NCBI GenBank assembly: GCA_031548025.1
Contig: JAVBRM010000018.1
Coordinates: 1-64,000, forward strand
DNA: 64,000 nucleotides
Direction: 5' to 3'
Source: UBA5239 sp031548025
GTDB taxonomy: Bacteria > Verrucomicrobiota > Lentisphaeria > Victivallales > Victivallaceae
The notes beneath the pieces are model-generated. The model was not told the origin of the DNA, did not search any database, and was given only the letters and a program-made list of their open reading frames with translations. This document shows positions 43,734 through 53,499 of this stretch, in pieces; within the stretch, counting starts at the first letter, position 1; each line of letters opens with the position of its first letter. The position numbers and the translations under genes are program-made.

Positions 43734-45106
43734 TGCTTCTCCTTGCTCGCATTTTCTGTGTTGTCGCGGGAATAGAATGGCGGATAATTTTCTACGTTAC
43801 TCTCTTCATGTTTGGTTAACGCGTTGAAAGGCCGATCGGAAATGGGGAGAGCCTCCTCTAAGAGCGGACCCAGATTAACTTTTTCAGGAGCAAGAATCGT
43901 CAACAAATAAACCTGAATGCCTTCAATGATCGCCGGGCACAACCATGCTTTACGAATCATCGGATTCTCAGCACATTTCTGCTTTAACAGGGTTTGCAAG
44001 GGAACGGGAACTTGTTCTTGTGGCTCAAGCTGAAATTTGATATTTTCGATCTTTGTATTAGCGACTGGATCGAGCAGTTTCATCCTGCGGGATTTCGGCA
44101 GTTTCCATTTTCGGCCGACTTCCACATGGGTGAAATGCAAACTCCCATCATCTCCCAGCGTGGTACGCAGCAGCAGCGAACGTGCTTTCCCTGCGTCATA
44201 GTGAATTGGGGCAAAACCGGGAAAATTTATTTCTCCGGCGGAGTCGCTGATGAACTCATAACGCGATTGGCAGTAGCGATGTTCGCCCCAACGCAAACTG
44301 ACCGCCGGATGCCAGCGAAAATTTTTCGGACTCGAACCGAACCAAATTTCCGGGTGATTCCATTGCAAGTGCGCCATCGTTAAACTGCCGATAAGACCAA
44401 AAAGCGGATCATCCGCCGCTGCGAAACGCACATTGTCCTGTCGGTCGAGCCAGACATTCCAGTAACAATAAATACGGAATAAGATGCCAAACAGGATCAG
44501 CGCCCCTGCTGACAAAAATAAAATAGATAAAGCTTCCAACTGCGGATTCATCTTATTGGGTTTGGTGAAGATCAGCATTTGACAGAGAACGTAAAAAATC
44601 ACTAAAATCGCCAGAGTAAAAAGCCGTAAACGTTTTCGAGTGAGCCACGTGAAGTAATTTCGAAAACGGTTGAGATTTCCGGTACGGGCGGAAGCGCGTA
44701 CGTTCATGGTTTCTTCCGCGCTGGCGGCAATCAGATTGGCCAATTGCAATGCAATGCGTGCTTTCCCGTCGTGGCCGTAACCCACAATTACAAAACCCTC
44801 CGCATCCTCCTCGTAGTCCGTAACGGTATGAACCAATGGATTCTCCTCGTGCAAATCCTCGGACGAGATTGCCAGGGCATTGGTAATCTGCACCAGATAC
44901 CCATCACTGCGCAGTTCTTCAGGAGGCGGGATTAAAGCATGCATACCGCAGATTCGTGTACGACCCAGGGCCAGATACAGCGCCTTCAATGCCTCTGGAA
45001 CCTGCGGCAGAGCACAACGACGGTCGAATTCCTCGGAGCTCATTTCCGGAAATTCCCCGCCATACGCCTCTTGTAGCGCCAACTTGTAATAATTCAGATA
45101 ATTCAC
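43730..45106 (-). CDS. Membrane protein with SUKH-like and SseB-like domains
   Basis: A 458-aa protein. The N-terminal region (about 10-135) resembles SUKH (SMI1/KNR4) proteins: LPQVPEALKALYLALGRTRI is the usual opening helix and GYGHDGKARIAL a late strand. Two membrane helices follow (about 158-178 and 190-215). The C-terminal part (about 350-430) resembles the SseB C-terminal domain (QVPVPLQTLLKQKCAENP, then a hydrophobic strand). SUKH proteins are often immunity proteins in toxin systems. The start has AGGAGG upstream. It leads a three-gene coupled unit of unknown role. Domain matches are by eye and tentative. Confidence 0.5.
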   Translation of the reverse strand: MNYLNYYKLALQEAYGGEFPEMSSEEFDRRCALPQVPEALKALYLALGRTRICGMHALIPPPEELRSDGYLVQITNALAISSEDLHEENPLVHTVTDYEEDAEGFVIVGYGHDGKARIALQLANLIAASAEETMNVRASARTGNLNRFRNYFTWLTRKRLRLFTLAILVIFYVLCQMLIFTKPNKMNPQLEALSILFLSAGALILFGILFRIYCYWNVWLDRQDNVRFAAADDPLFGLIGSLTMAHLQWNHPEIWFGSSPKNFRWHPAVSLRWGEHRYCQSRYEFISDSAGEINFPGFAPIHYDAGKARSLLLRTTLGDDGSLHFTHVEVGRKWKLPKSRRMKLLDPVANTKIENIKFQLEPQEQVPVPLQTLLKQKCAENPMIRKAWLCPAIIEGIQVYLLTILAPEKVNLGPLLEEALPISDRPFNALTKHEESNVENYPPFYSRDNTENASKEKQ

Positions 45107-45135
45107 AAATTACCTCCTGACGAGGGCACGAACGA

Positions 45136-46296
45136 TCATTTTACGATAACCGCGGTATCTTTGAAATTCAAAAACTTGATTCCATCAATCTCCGGAGTAA
45201 GGTCGCCGGCGTAAACTACATAGCCGGACGAGAATTTGTCCGAGAGTTTACGCAGTTTCAGCAGATTCCTGGAAAAATCTTTGTTCCAGGTCATGCCCCC
45301 TTTGATTTCCACGGAAATAAGCATATTGTGTTTCTTTTGAAATACCAGATCCGCTTCCAAACCCTGTGAGTCGCGGAGAAAATAAAGATTGGGCATTTCA
45401 CCCGCGTTGAAACGTTGCTTTAGAGCTTCCATTATGACCATATTTTCAAAGAGTCCGCCAAAAAGTGGATCGCGGGCAGCTTGTTCCGGAGTTTCGATGC
45501 CAAGCAGCCACGCGGCCAGGCCGACTTCGCAAAAATAAAGTTTCTTGCTCTTTACCAACCGCTTGCCGAAATTTTCGAAATAACAGGGAAGCTGATAGAT
45601 GATGAAGCTGGCTTCCAGAACGGAAAGCCAATCTTTCAGGGTTGGTACGGATATGCCGACATCGCCCGCCAGTGAAGACAGATTGATCAATTGACCGACC
45701 CGGCCCGCCAGTAATTTCACAAATGTTTCAAAAGCACTGAGATCTTTGATCGTCAGCATCATCCGGACGTCTTTTTCCACATAGGTGGAGAAATAATCAC
45801 GGTATAGATTTTTTGCATTGAGCGGAGTATCATACAGCCTCGGCATAAATCCCTGATAGATGTATTGATCTCGTTCCAGCGAAATCCCGGCGGATGCCAG
45901 TTCAGTGATGGAGAGCGGCAGCAGTCGCAAAATTCCGGTTCGCCCAGCCAGGGACTGCGATACGCCTTCTCCCAACATCGGTTGATGGCTTCCGGTTAAA
46001 ATATATTGTCCGCAAGTTTTGTCCTCATCGACGAGTGTTTGAATGTAACTTAACAGCATCGGAACGCGCTGAATCTCGCCAAAGATCACAGGGGGAGTAT
46101 AAGTTTTTAGAAATCCTTTGGGGTCGGCTTCGGCCATTTGTCGTATGTCAAAATTTTCCAGACTGACATAGCGGTAGTCGGGAAAGGTCATTTGCGCCAG
46201 CGTCGTTTTACCGGATTGACGCGGCCCGGTAATTGTTACGACGGGATACATATTCGCCAAGGTCTTTAATTGTGCTTGAATTTCACGTTGAATCAT
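45136..46296 (-). CDS. ATP-binding protein, AAA_14/DUF4143 family
   Basis: A 386-aa protein. Walker A is TGPRQSGKTTLAQ (about 22-34), Walker B region TPPVIFGEIQRVP (about 67-79), and sensor YILTGSHQP (about 115-123). A winged helix (about 205-240) and the DUF4143 C-terminal domain (about 240-385, with LYFLRDSQGLEADLVF, nuclease-like) follow. This family is widespread in anaerobes; its function is unsettled, though a link to mobile elements and nuclease activity is often proposed. AAGGAGG precedes ATG 46296; a longer frame lacks such a site. Confidence 0.92.
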   Translation of the reverse strand: MIQREIQAQLKTLANMYPVVTITGPRQSGKTTLAQMTFPDYRYVSLENFDIRQMAEADPKGFLKTYTPPVIFGEIQRVPMLLSYIQTLVDEDKTCGQYILTGSHQPMLGEGVSQSLAGRTGILRLLPLSITELASAGISLERDQYIYQGFMPRLYDTPLNAKNLYRDYFSTYVEKDVRMMLTIKDLSAFETFVKLLAGRVGQLINLSSLAGDVGISVPTLKDWLSVLEASFIIYQLPCYFENFGKRLVKSKKLYFCEVGLAAWLLGIETPEQAARDPLFGGLFENMVIMEALKQRFNAGEMPNLYFLRDSQGLEADLVFQKKHNMLISVEIKGGMTWNKDFSRNLLKLRKLSDKFSSGYVVYAGDLTPEIDGIKFLNFKDTAVIVK

Positions 46297-46395
46297 TGTT
46301 CCCGCCTCCTTATGTCGGACTTCAACTGTAAAATAATATGTTTTCAACAAAATGCAAATCAAACTTTAAATATGTTGGGAATTCCTGTGCATCTA

Positions 46396-46806
46396 TCAAT
46401 CTTCACGGCTTTGGCTCTGTAGATATTCTCGAATTTCATTGGGCATGACCCATGATCTGAAAGCATATTTACAATAATCATCCACATTTTTAATATTAAT
46501 TCCCCATAAATATGATTTCATGACTAAGATTTCATCGACAGGTTGAAAAGCAATATCTCCCGTCTTCGTAAGGGTATAGTGGTATTGATGAGCTGTTATT
46601 CCCTCTTGTGGATGTAAATTGATCGTATATAATTTACCATCTGAGAAATAAAGATAGCCAGTAGATACTCCATCCAAGTATTGTACAAGTCTTGAGCGGT
46701 ACAGGCCGCTTGGTGAAACTCTCACTGACAAAATAAAGAACAACGCAAGTGATATAATTGTAATGACAGACAGCGAAATGAATATTTTATGGCGTTTTAT
46801 TGACAA
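46396..46806 (-). CDS. Single-pass membrane protein of unknown function
   Basis: A 136-aa protein with an N-terminal membrane helix (about 8-29, ISLSVITIISLALFFILSV) and a soluble domain with several aromatic residues (YRSRLVQYLDGVSTGYLYFS). It has no lipobox, so it is probably membrane-anchored rather than released. No family is recognised. The ribosome site is weak. It is AT-rich and lies upstream of the DUF4143 ATPase gene on the same strand, but separated by 99 bases, so co-transcription is possible rather than certain. Confidence 0.5.
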   Translation of the reverse strand: MSIKRHKIFISLSVITIISLALFFILSVRVSPSGLYRSRLVQYLDGVSTGYLYFSDGKLYTINLHPQEGITAHQYHYTLTKTGDIAFQPVDEILVMKSYLWGINIKNVDDYCKYAFRSWVMPNEIREYLQSQSRED

Positions 46807-47126
46807 ATTTTACCTGCCGCTTTTGGTACCATCGTTAAATTTCTTCAACAAAATATCATGTTCCCAATAAAATGAAAGTTTAACTTTAAATATGTTGGAT
46901 TTATTTTGCATGATTACTCGTTTTTCCTGTGGCATTGTAATTGCGCTATTCCGTATTTTATTTTGAATAATAGTCTCGATTTTTATTCATTTATAGTTCA
47001 TATGTTTATTATAAAATGAAATAAATGTTCTCTTTGTTATCGTTTTGTAGTTATAAACGTCTTGATTTTTTCGGGAAATCATTTATAATCTATGGTAGAG
47101 AAAATAAAACAGGAGTTTTTAAAGAT
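46807..47126. other. Divergent intergenic region
   Basis: A 320-base AT-rich stretch with no supported gene. It holds the promoter of the creatininase-family gene (47062-47089). The left part near 46870-46900 repeats a phrase, AACTTTAAATATGTTGGA, also found near 46362-46379, a short dispersed repeat of unknown meaning. Confidence 0.5.
47062..47089 (+). promoter_or_regulatory. Promoter of the creatininase/aminotransferase operon
   Basis: TTGATT (47062-47067) and TATAAT (47084-47089) are separated by 16 bases; the gene starts 37 bases later. Confidence 0.6.
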
Positions 47127-47978
47127 ATGAGAAGTCATGAAATGCGGCACCTGACTGTGGCGGAAGTCATGGATTATTTGAAAGAAAATCAGACCATTAT
47201 CATTCCTTATGCCCTCTGCGAGCAGCACGGTTATCATTTGCCGCTGGATGTGGATTTGCGGAATGCGGAATTTGCCTCGACCAAGCTGGCGGAGCGCCTT
47301 GATTGTCTGGTGGCGCCGGTTATCAATTATACCTTTTCCGGCGGAATGCTGCCGGGGACGATCAACGTCAAACCCAATACTTTTTCCAACCTGGTGGGCG
47401 AGATCATCGAATCATTGAGCTTGCAAGGGTTTCGCAATTTCATCATTGTTCCCGGGCACGGCGGTAGCGAGAGCCTTTTTCACCTGAAGGAATCTTTGCG
47501 GATTCTGAAATGGCTGAATCCGGCCTTGCGCGAAGATTTGATTATGCTGCTGCCGATCTGGGATTTTTCGCCGACTTGGATGGAGCTGTTCCGCACTCGC
47601 GACTACCACGCCGCCGAGGCCGAAACCTCGCTGCTGCTGCATTGGTGTCCGGAGGTCGTCCGCCGCGATGTCGTGATGGACGAGCCGGCGGTGGCGGAGC
47701 GCCTGCGCGAAAACCCGGACAGTTATCAGCATCTTGAGTCGTTTACCGGGATGAAACAGGAGATTATCCAGACTTCGCAGCGCGAGGATGTGAAGATCGG
47801 GGTCATGGGGTATCCCGAGCGGGCCAGTGCCGAGACCGGGCGTAAAATTGAAAGCGAGTTTCTCGAGGGGGCTTCCGAAGTATTGATCAAAGCCATCCGG
47901 GAAGCCGATGAAGCCAGAAAAAGCGGACGCCGTATCATCCACGACGGCACTGCCGATTTGAAAATATTGTCATTATAA
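47127..47978 (+). CDS. Creatininase family protein
   Basis: A 283-aa metal-dependent amidohydrolase of the creatininase/FAPy-deformylase family. IIIPYALCEQHGYHLPLDVD (about 27-46) contains the Glu, His and Asp metal ligands and is followed by VAPVINYTFSGGMLPGTINV. FIIVPGHGGSESLFHL (about 109-124) is the glycine-rich strand before the second His. Substrates range from creatinine to cyclic amides and formylated pyrimidines, so the natural one is unknown. The ATG at 47127 has AGGAG 11 bases upstream. It lies 24 bases before a DegT-type aminotransferase and is probably co-transcribed with it. Confidence 0.9.
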   Translation: MRSHEMRHLTVAEVMDYLKENQTIIIPYALCEQHGYHLPLDVDLRNAEFASTKLAERLDCLVAPVINYTFSGGMLPGTINVKPNTFSNLVGEIIESLSLQGFRNFIIVPGHGGSESLFHLKESLRILKWLNPALREDLIMLLPIWDFSPTWMELFRTRDYHAAEAETSLLLHWCPEVVRRDVVMDEPAVAERLRENPDSYQHLESFTGMKQEIIQTSQREDVKIGVMGYPERASAETGRKIESEFLEGASEVLIKAIREADEARKSGRRIIHDGTADLKILSL

Positions 47979-48002
47979 AAAACCAATAACGGAGGATTAA
48001 CA

Positions 48003-49331
48003 ATGGCTCTCGACAAAAAACATTTTACCGGCGGTAAAACCGAAGGCGGCATCACCAGTTCCTATGCTACCGAGGACGGTGTGAAGCTGAAAGTCCCGTA
48101 TTCATTCATGGGCAGTATTTACGACGATGCCGAGCGCGACGCGGTGCTTGCGGCCATGAAGCAGGATTCGCTGACCATGGGCCCGCAGACTCAGAAATTT
48201 CAGGAGAAATTCGCCAAAGCTCACGGTGTGAAACACGCTTTTGCTTGTTCGAACTGCACCACCGGCATGCACGTGGCCACTCAGGTTTTCGATATCAAAA
48301 AAGGTGACGAAGTCATTGTTACCCCGAACACGTTCTGGGCGACCTCGCTGGTTATTCTGAAGGAAGGCGCCGTGCCGGTTTATGCCGATATCGATCCGCG
48401 CACCTTCAACATCGACCCCGCTGAAGTAGCGAAGAAAATCACGTCCAAGACCAAGGCCATCTATGTGGTTCATTATGCCGGGCTGATGGTCGACATGGAC
48501 CCGATCATGGAACTTGCGAAAAAGCACGGACTGCTGGTCCTCGAAGACTGCGCTCACGCCACCGGAGCATCGTACAAAGGCCGCATGGCCGGCAGTATCG
48601 GCGACATCGGCGCGTTTTCGTTCCATTCGCTGAAGAACATCACCACCTGCGGCGAAGGCGGCATGCTCACCACCAACAACGACGCCTATACCGCTGCCAT
48701 CCAAAACCTGCGTTGCATGAACAACAGGCACTCATGGAGTGACAACGGCGTCACTGAATGGCAATTCGGCGATAAGATCCACTGCAAGAAGGAATCTGTT
48801 CTCGAATACTGGATGCCGGCGCACTTCGACGTGCAGAGCTGGAACGGTCACTGGGGCAATAACTACCGCATGAATGAAATTCAGGCTGCGGTCGGCTGTG
48901 TCCAGGTCGACAAAATCGACATGCTCTCCGCCAAACGCCGTGAAATCGGGCATAAAATTACAGCCGGCCTGCAGGATGTCAAGGGGATCGAGCCGGTTTA
49001 CGAACCGGAAGGCTACAACCACGTTTTCCACCTCTACACGGTCTGCGTGAACGAAAAGGAACTCGGCGGCAGCCGCGACGAATTCATGCGTGTACTTTAC
49101 GAAGAAGAAGGTATCCAGACCATTCTGCACTATCAGCCGACGTACCACTTCAGCGCGCTGAAAAAATTGGGCTTCGATCAGAATCAGTGCCCGATCGCCA
49201 ACGAATTTTTCTACAAACGCGAAACCAATTTGCCGATGCATCCGCGTCTTACCGACGCCGACGTCGAAATGATGATCGAAGGCATCAAGAACGCCGCGGC
49301 CAAAGTCCGCAAGCGTCATTGCAAAGCCTGA
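48003..49331 (+). CDS. DegT/DnrJ/EryC1/StrS family aminotransferase
   Basis: A 442-aa PLP enzyme that usually transfers an amino group to a keto sugar. NCTTGMHVATQVF (about 80-92) binds the phosphate, EDCAHATGASYKG (about 182-194) supplies the Asp pairing with the pyridine nitrogen, and AFSFHSLKNITTCGEGG carries the Schiff-base Lys211. The final part (HPRLTDADVEMMIEGI) is the usual C-terminal helix. The ribosome site CGGAGG is 7 bases before the ATG. It lies in an operon with the creatininase-family gene and ends at a terminator. No dTDP-sugar genes lie near, so its substrate is unclear. Confidence 0.92.
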   Translation: MALDKKHFTGGKTEGGITSSYATEDGVKLKVPYSFMGSIYDDAERDAVLAAMKQDSLTMGPQTQKFQEKFAKAHGVKHAFACSNCTTGMHVATQVFDIKKGDEVIVTPNTFWATSLVILKEGAVPVYADIDPRTFNIDPAEVAKKITSKTKAIYVVHYAGLMVDMDPIMELAKKHGLLVLEDCAHATGASYKGRMAGSIGDIGAFSFHSLKNITTCGEGGMLTTNNDAYTAAIQNLRCMNNRHSWSDNGVTEWQFGDKIHCKKESVLEYWMPAHFDVQSWNGHWGNNYRMNEIQAAVGCVQVDKIDMLSAKRREIGHKITAGLQDVKGIEPVYEPEGYNHVFHLYTVCVNEKELGGSRDEFMRVLYEEEGIQTILHYQPTYHFSALKKLGFDQNQCPIANEFFYKRETNLPMHPRLTDADVEMMIEGIKNAAAKVRKRHCKA

Positions 49332-49352
49332 TCAATCAGAGCACAATAAAAC

Positions 49353-49381
49353 TCCGGAGCCTCAAAACTCCGGATTTTTTT
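49353..49381 (+). terminator. Rho-independent terminator after the aminotransferase
   Basis: TCCGGAG/CTCCGGA (49353-49359 and 49368-49374) with an 8-base loop is followed by seven T. It also touches the stop of the convergent hydrolase gene, so both genes end at this structure. Confidence 0.9.
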
Positions 49382-52300
49382 ATTGCCATTCTTCTGCTTC
49401 CATTTTTCGGATGGCGTCATCGGTAATGAGCAGTTTTTGTCTTAACTCGGCCCGGTCGTATTTGCGGATTTCCTGACCGGTCAGATAGTTGATGATGTTC
49501 ATCAGGAGCTGGGCGTTGTCTGCCGCCTCGATTCGGAGTGGTTGCATCCACAATGTATCATGGGCGAAAACTGCTTTGCCCTTACCGAGCTGTCCGCCGA
49601 TTATGACCGGGGCGCTTGGGGCGTTCTGATCGTTGTCGGCGGTCTTCACCAGCGGCAGCAATTCGCATTTGGCCGAGAGTTTGTAGGTGGGCAGCGTAAA
49701 GAACTGAATGCTTTTGATATGCCGGGTCACCGGGTGATCGGCAAAATCGGCCGCCTTGATCTGCATGGCGTCGCCGTAGCCGCAGGATTCCGGATTGCGG
49801 GCATAAGGACCGCGGCCCCAACCGAGCTTTCTGCCGAAAACGTTGTTCAGTTGCTGGCGTCCATTGGAGTGAGAACCCTGCGCGGAAGTTCCGGCGATGA
49901 AAATGCTGCCGCCGTTGCGGACATAATCAATCATCATGTCATAAAACGGATGAGTGGATTTCTCAAGCGGACGGATTCCGGCGATATGCGATTCGGCCAG
50001 AAAAACCATGTCGAATTCTTTCAGCAATTCAGGCGTAAGGTCCACCAGATTGATTTCCCGGCTGCCGATTCCGGCTTCATTGAGGAATGCCGCCAGTTGC
50101 GGATAGCCCTTTCGGCCGAGATATTCATGACCGATCTTCTTAAAAAGAAGAACCCTTTTGCCGTTGCCGGGAGAATCTTGATCCAGTTCCTCGATTTTCC
50201 GGATCACCTGCATGCGTTCGGGGGAGGGTGTGTGCAGTTTCAGCGGTTCCAGGGAGGCGTCTTCAAAGAGCAGGGCTGCCGGTTCGCAGGGCCTGACTGT
50301 TATTCGCCAGCCGTCATTTGCCAGTTTGGCGGATTCGACCACTACTTCGGGAGCGCTATGGTCGCGGATATTGCGGATCCGGTAAGATTTTGCGGTCAGA
50401 AATTCCTTGCCGACGGCAAAGGCAACTTCCCGGGATTTGCCGCCCCAGTTGTGCAAATAAGCCATGAAACGTTTGGCGTCGCCGGAAATCCGGCCTTCCA
50501 GATAAGGGAATTCGCTCGGGTCGCCGGTATCCTTGAGCTTGATCATCGGCTGAATGCCCGAGGCAATCGAGGTGATCTCATGCGCACCATGGAAATCGAG
50601 GTTGGCGGCGACGAAAATTACTTTACCTTTGCCGCGTTTGACTTCTGTGATGGCTGGAGTTCCGTTGGCGTATTTGACGGTGACCGCGGCGCCATCGGGT
50701 TGAATGGTAACGCCGAATTTCCCGGTCATATCGCCATTAAGCAGGGAGAATTTCCGGTTATTGATGATGATTTCTTTTTGGCCGTCATAATCGCCGGTTA
50801 CTTTGATTCCGGCGAATTGATTGACGGTTGTCGGCTCATAACGTTCAAACGTCTTGCTCAACGAATCATGAGTGATGACCGCGATGCCGCCGCTTTCCAC
50901 GTATTTTTTCATGTGCTCGAAGGTGTCATTCCAAACGATCCGGGCATAAGGATAGAAAATGACCGGGTATTTCTCCGGAGTGGCTTTCAGTATATTTTTT
51001 TCGGACATGGCGGCTGTCGGCAATTGGCGGAAAGCCAAAGCGCCGAAGTAGTTCATGTAGTCGAGGAAATAATCGCCCACCGGCAAGCCGCGGAAGAACA
51101 GAAACGGCATGAGTACTCCGACTTGTTTTTCATAGTTATGACGGGCGGAGGGCATGGCGATTTCCGCCACTGAATTGATTTCGGTGGTGATTTCCGGCAT
51201 GAACGGACGCCATTTGTCATCCCAGTTCCAAAGCGTGACGGCGGAAGCCCCCTGCATCATGTAGGTCCAGAGGCGGGATGTGTAGTCTTTCTTTTCAAAC
51301 AGTCGTCGTTCGTTGATCATGTCGTGCGGGAGTATATGGACGTAAAAACGCAGGCCGTTCGAATAATTGGAGCCGTGAACCATGAACGTAATCTGGTTGT
51401 CGCCGCCGAAATTCAGATATGGCCCGATATCCAACTGATATCTGCTGTTCCAACCTTTGGGACGGCCGACTTCAATGCCGTTAACCCAGACAATACCGCT
51501 TTGAGCCACACCGCGGCCATAAAGGTAGAAGCGGCGGCTGCCGTCAAGCTGGTCCTGCTTGAAGTTTCCCGGAATCTTGAAATTGGTCCGGTACCAGCCG
51601 AAGCCTTTTTGCCCTTTGTATTCTTTGGTCTCGTCCCAACAGCCGGGGACGGACATTTTGCCCCACGCGGAGTCATCAAAATCCGTTTTGAAATACTCTT
51701 TGGCAATGCCGCCGTTGTCTTCTTCCAAAATGAACTTCCAGTAATTCGGAAATTGGGCCAGGCAATTTTCCGCCATGAGTTTTTCATCCGAACCGGGTGA
51801 TTCGACATGACTGATGATGTCTTCCGGGTTGATGATCGGTTTATCTGAATTGGTCCGCAAAAAATTGTGAAAAAGCAGCCCGTTGGTAATCGAACGCAGA
51901 ACCGGCTCCGGCTCGGCCGGCTGGTTCCGGTATTCGTACATATTGATCCAGGTGTGCAGCATATTGATGTCGATAACTTCATCGAGTAAATCGATATCCA
52001 GAGTGGCATAACCGTCGGAATAGCTGGTGTGACCGCGCCAGTCGACACTGTAGGGGGCATTGGAAAATGTGCGGAAGTGTTTTTTCATTTCCTTGAATCC
52101 GGGGATAAAATCGAGTTGGACGAAACGCAGGTAGTCATAATACATTTCCGGAAATTTATTGCGCATATCCTGGCGGTATGAATGCGTCATGGCCGGGTTC
52201 ATGGGATATTTGGTGATATGCGGCGGCAGTACTTCATCCCAACTGGTGAAGTTACGGCGCCAGACCCGGTTGGTTTCCTGTAAAGAACCATATTTTTTCT

Positions 52301-53480
52301 CGGCAAATTCCCGGAACTCGATTTGGATACGTTCATGCCGCGGCAGATAACCCAGTTCGTTCCAGACTTCAAAAGTCATCAACGGGAAAAACTTCATGAA
52401 GCGGAAGCGGCTGGCCCAATCGCCGTAAATGAGTTGGCGTCCCTCCGGGGTATTGTGGTCGAAGGCGTAAAAATGATTGCCGGGCGCATGAATTTTACGT
52501 ATGAATTCGTAATTATCCATCAGATTCTGCGGGAACCCTTTCTTGTAGGAATAGTTGCCGCCGTCGAATTCGATGATGATATCGTTGCGGGTAAATTCGC
52601 GGATAGCGCTGATGGCTGATTCCGAATTCTGCCAGGAGAAGACCAGTTCTTCTGTTTTTTTGTCAACCTTGAATAAAAAATTCTTGCTCCAGTCGAGCGT
52701 CACCATGGCATTGCAGAACAGACGGGCCAGCCAGAGGGTGTTAAGCGCCCACTGACCGCCGCCGGTGCCGTAGTTGCCGGTAAAATAAAATGGTTTGCCG
52801 TTTTTGGTCAGATAACCGTCTTTCTGGCCGAACTCATATGATAATTTGGGCATAGGAGTGGCATTGTTGTTATGGTCCGGCGGCATAACCAACCGGGTTG
52901 GCTTGGTTGGTACTGTTTTTTCCGGTTGCCCGGCAGCCAATAATTCCAGATTGACGTCATCCAGGTATAATTCCATCTGTTTGCCTGCCGCCCCCCAGAG
53001 TTGAAAGTGTACTTTGACATATATCGGCTCGGTAAAATATTCTTCCGACAAGATGAATTCATATTCCGCTTTATTCCATTCCGCCGAACCCTTGGCGGAA
53101 AACCTGGCAACTACCGGTTTGTCGGTGAGGCTTTTCACTTCGGTGAGTTTGTTGTCGGACTTGCGGTAGAAGCGCAGATAAACGGTTCCATTGTCTCCTT
53201 TGTGGCAGAATGAAAATTTGAATCGGCATGGCTGCGATTTATCCGCATTCAACAGAATATTCCGGGAGAACAACTGAGTAACCTTATTTGATTGCGCATC
53301 GGTAAACAGCCGGATCGATTTTTTCCCGGAATATGTTTCCTTTTCGCTGAATTCGGTCATTCCCTTGGTTCGCTGCGGCCAGCCGGAAGGAATTTCTTCG
53401 AATCCCGGATCCGGCAGGATATTGGCCGAACAGGCCATGAATACGATGGACATTAAAAAGGTCGATAAAATTTTTTTCAT
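49380..53480 (-). CDS. Giant secreted glycoside hydrolase with CBM, GH2-like and GATase-like domains
   Basis: A 1366-aa protein with a signal peptide ending FMACSA, possibly a weak lipobox. Domains in order are a jelly-roll carbohydrate-binding module (about 20-175), a clan-A TIM barrel (about 215-540) with FEVWNELGYLP (Glu375, likely acid/base), a GH2-type sugar-binding sandwich (about 570-700, GCWDETKEYKGQKGFGWYRT), a GATase-like domain (about 760-890) and, after a beta region, a second GATase-like domain (about 1165-1310). This order recalls GH42-type beta-galactosidases extended at both ends. The start at 53480 is chosen over a longer frame because that would remove the signal peptide. 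It completes the third regulator-pseudopilin-hydrolase cassette. Confidence 0.82.
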   Translation of the reverse strand: MKKILSTFLMSIVFMACSANILPDPGFEEIPSGWPQRTKGMTEFSEKETYSGKKSIRLFTDAQSNKVTQLFSRNILLNADKSQPCRFKFSFCHKGDNGTVYLRFYRKSDNKLTEVKSLTDKPVVARFSAKGSAEWNKAEYEFILSEEYFTEPIYVKVHFQLWGAAGKQMELYLDDVNLELLAAGQPEKTVPTKPTRLVMPPDHNNNATPMPKLSYEFGQKDGYLTKNGKPFYFTGNYGTGGGQWALNTLWLARLFCNAMVTLDWSKNFLFKVDKKTEELVFSWQNSESAISAIREFTRNDIIIEFDGGNYSYKKGFPQNLMDNYEFIRKIHAPGNHFYAFDHNTPEGRQLIYGDWASRFRFMKFFPLMTFEVWNELGYLPRHERIQIEFREFAEKKYGSLQETNRVWRRNFTSWDEVLPPHITKYPMNPAMTHSYRQDMRNKFPEMYYDYLRFVQLDFIPGFKEMKKHFRTFSNAPYSVDWRGHTSYSDGYATLDIDLLDEVIDINMLHTWINMYEYRNQPAEPEPVLRSITNGLLFHNFLRTNSDKPIINPEDIISHVESPGSDEKLMAENCLAQFPNYWKFILEEDNGGIAKEYFKTDFDDSAWGKMSVPGCWDETKEYKGQKGFGWYRTNFKIPGNFKQDQLDGSRRFYLYGRGVAQSGIVWVNGIEVGRPKGWNSRYQLDIGPYLNFGGDNQITFMVHGSNYSNGLRFYVHILPHDMINERRLFEKKDYTSRLWTYMMQGASAVTLWNWDDKWRPFMPEITTEINSVAEIAMPSARHNYEKQVGVLMPFLFFRGLPVGDYFLDYMNYFGALAFRQLPTAAMSEKNILKATPEKYPVIFYPYARIVWNDTFEHMKKYVESGGIAVITHDSLSKTFERYEPTTVNQFAGIKVTGDYDGQKEIIINNRKFSLLNGDMTGKFGVTIQPDGAAVTVKYANGTPAITEVKRGKGKVIFVAANLDFHGAHEITSIASGIQPMIKLKDTGDPSEFPYLEGRISGDAKRFMAYLHNWGGKSREVAFAVGKEFLTAKSYRIRNIRDHSAPEVVVESAKLANDGWRITVRPCEPAALLFEDASLEPLKLHTPSPERMQVIRKIEELDQDSPGNGKRVLLFKKIGHEYLGRKGYPQLAAFLNEAGIGSREINLVDLTPELLKEFDMVFLAESHIAGIRPLEKSTHPFYDMMIDYVRNGGSIFIAGTSAQGSHSNGRQQLNNVFGRKLGWGRGPYARNPESCGYGDAMQIKAADFADHPVTRHIKSIQFFTLPTYKLSAKCELLPLVKTADNDQNAPSAPVIIGGQLGKGKAVFAHDTLWMQPLRIEAADNAQLLMNIINYLTGQEIRKYDRAELRQKLLITDDAIRKMEAEEWQ

Positions 53481-53499
53481 AGGACGAATTTGTTTCCTC

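Noticed and set aside
49542..51173. Plus-strand open frame of 543 codons
   Set aside because: It lies antisense inside the giant hydrolase gene and has no recognisable domain; it follows from GC-rich codons of the real gene.
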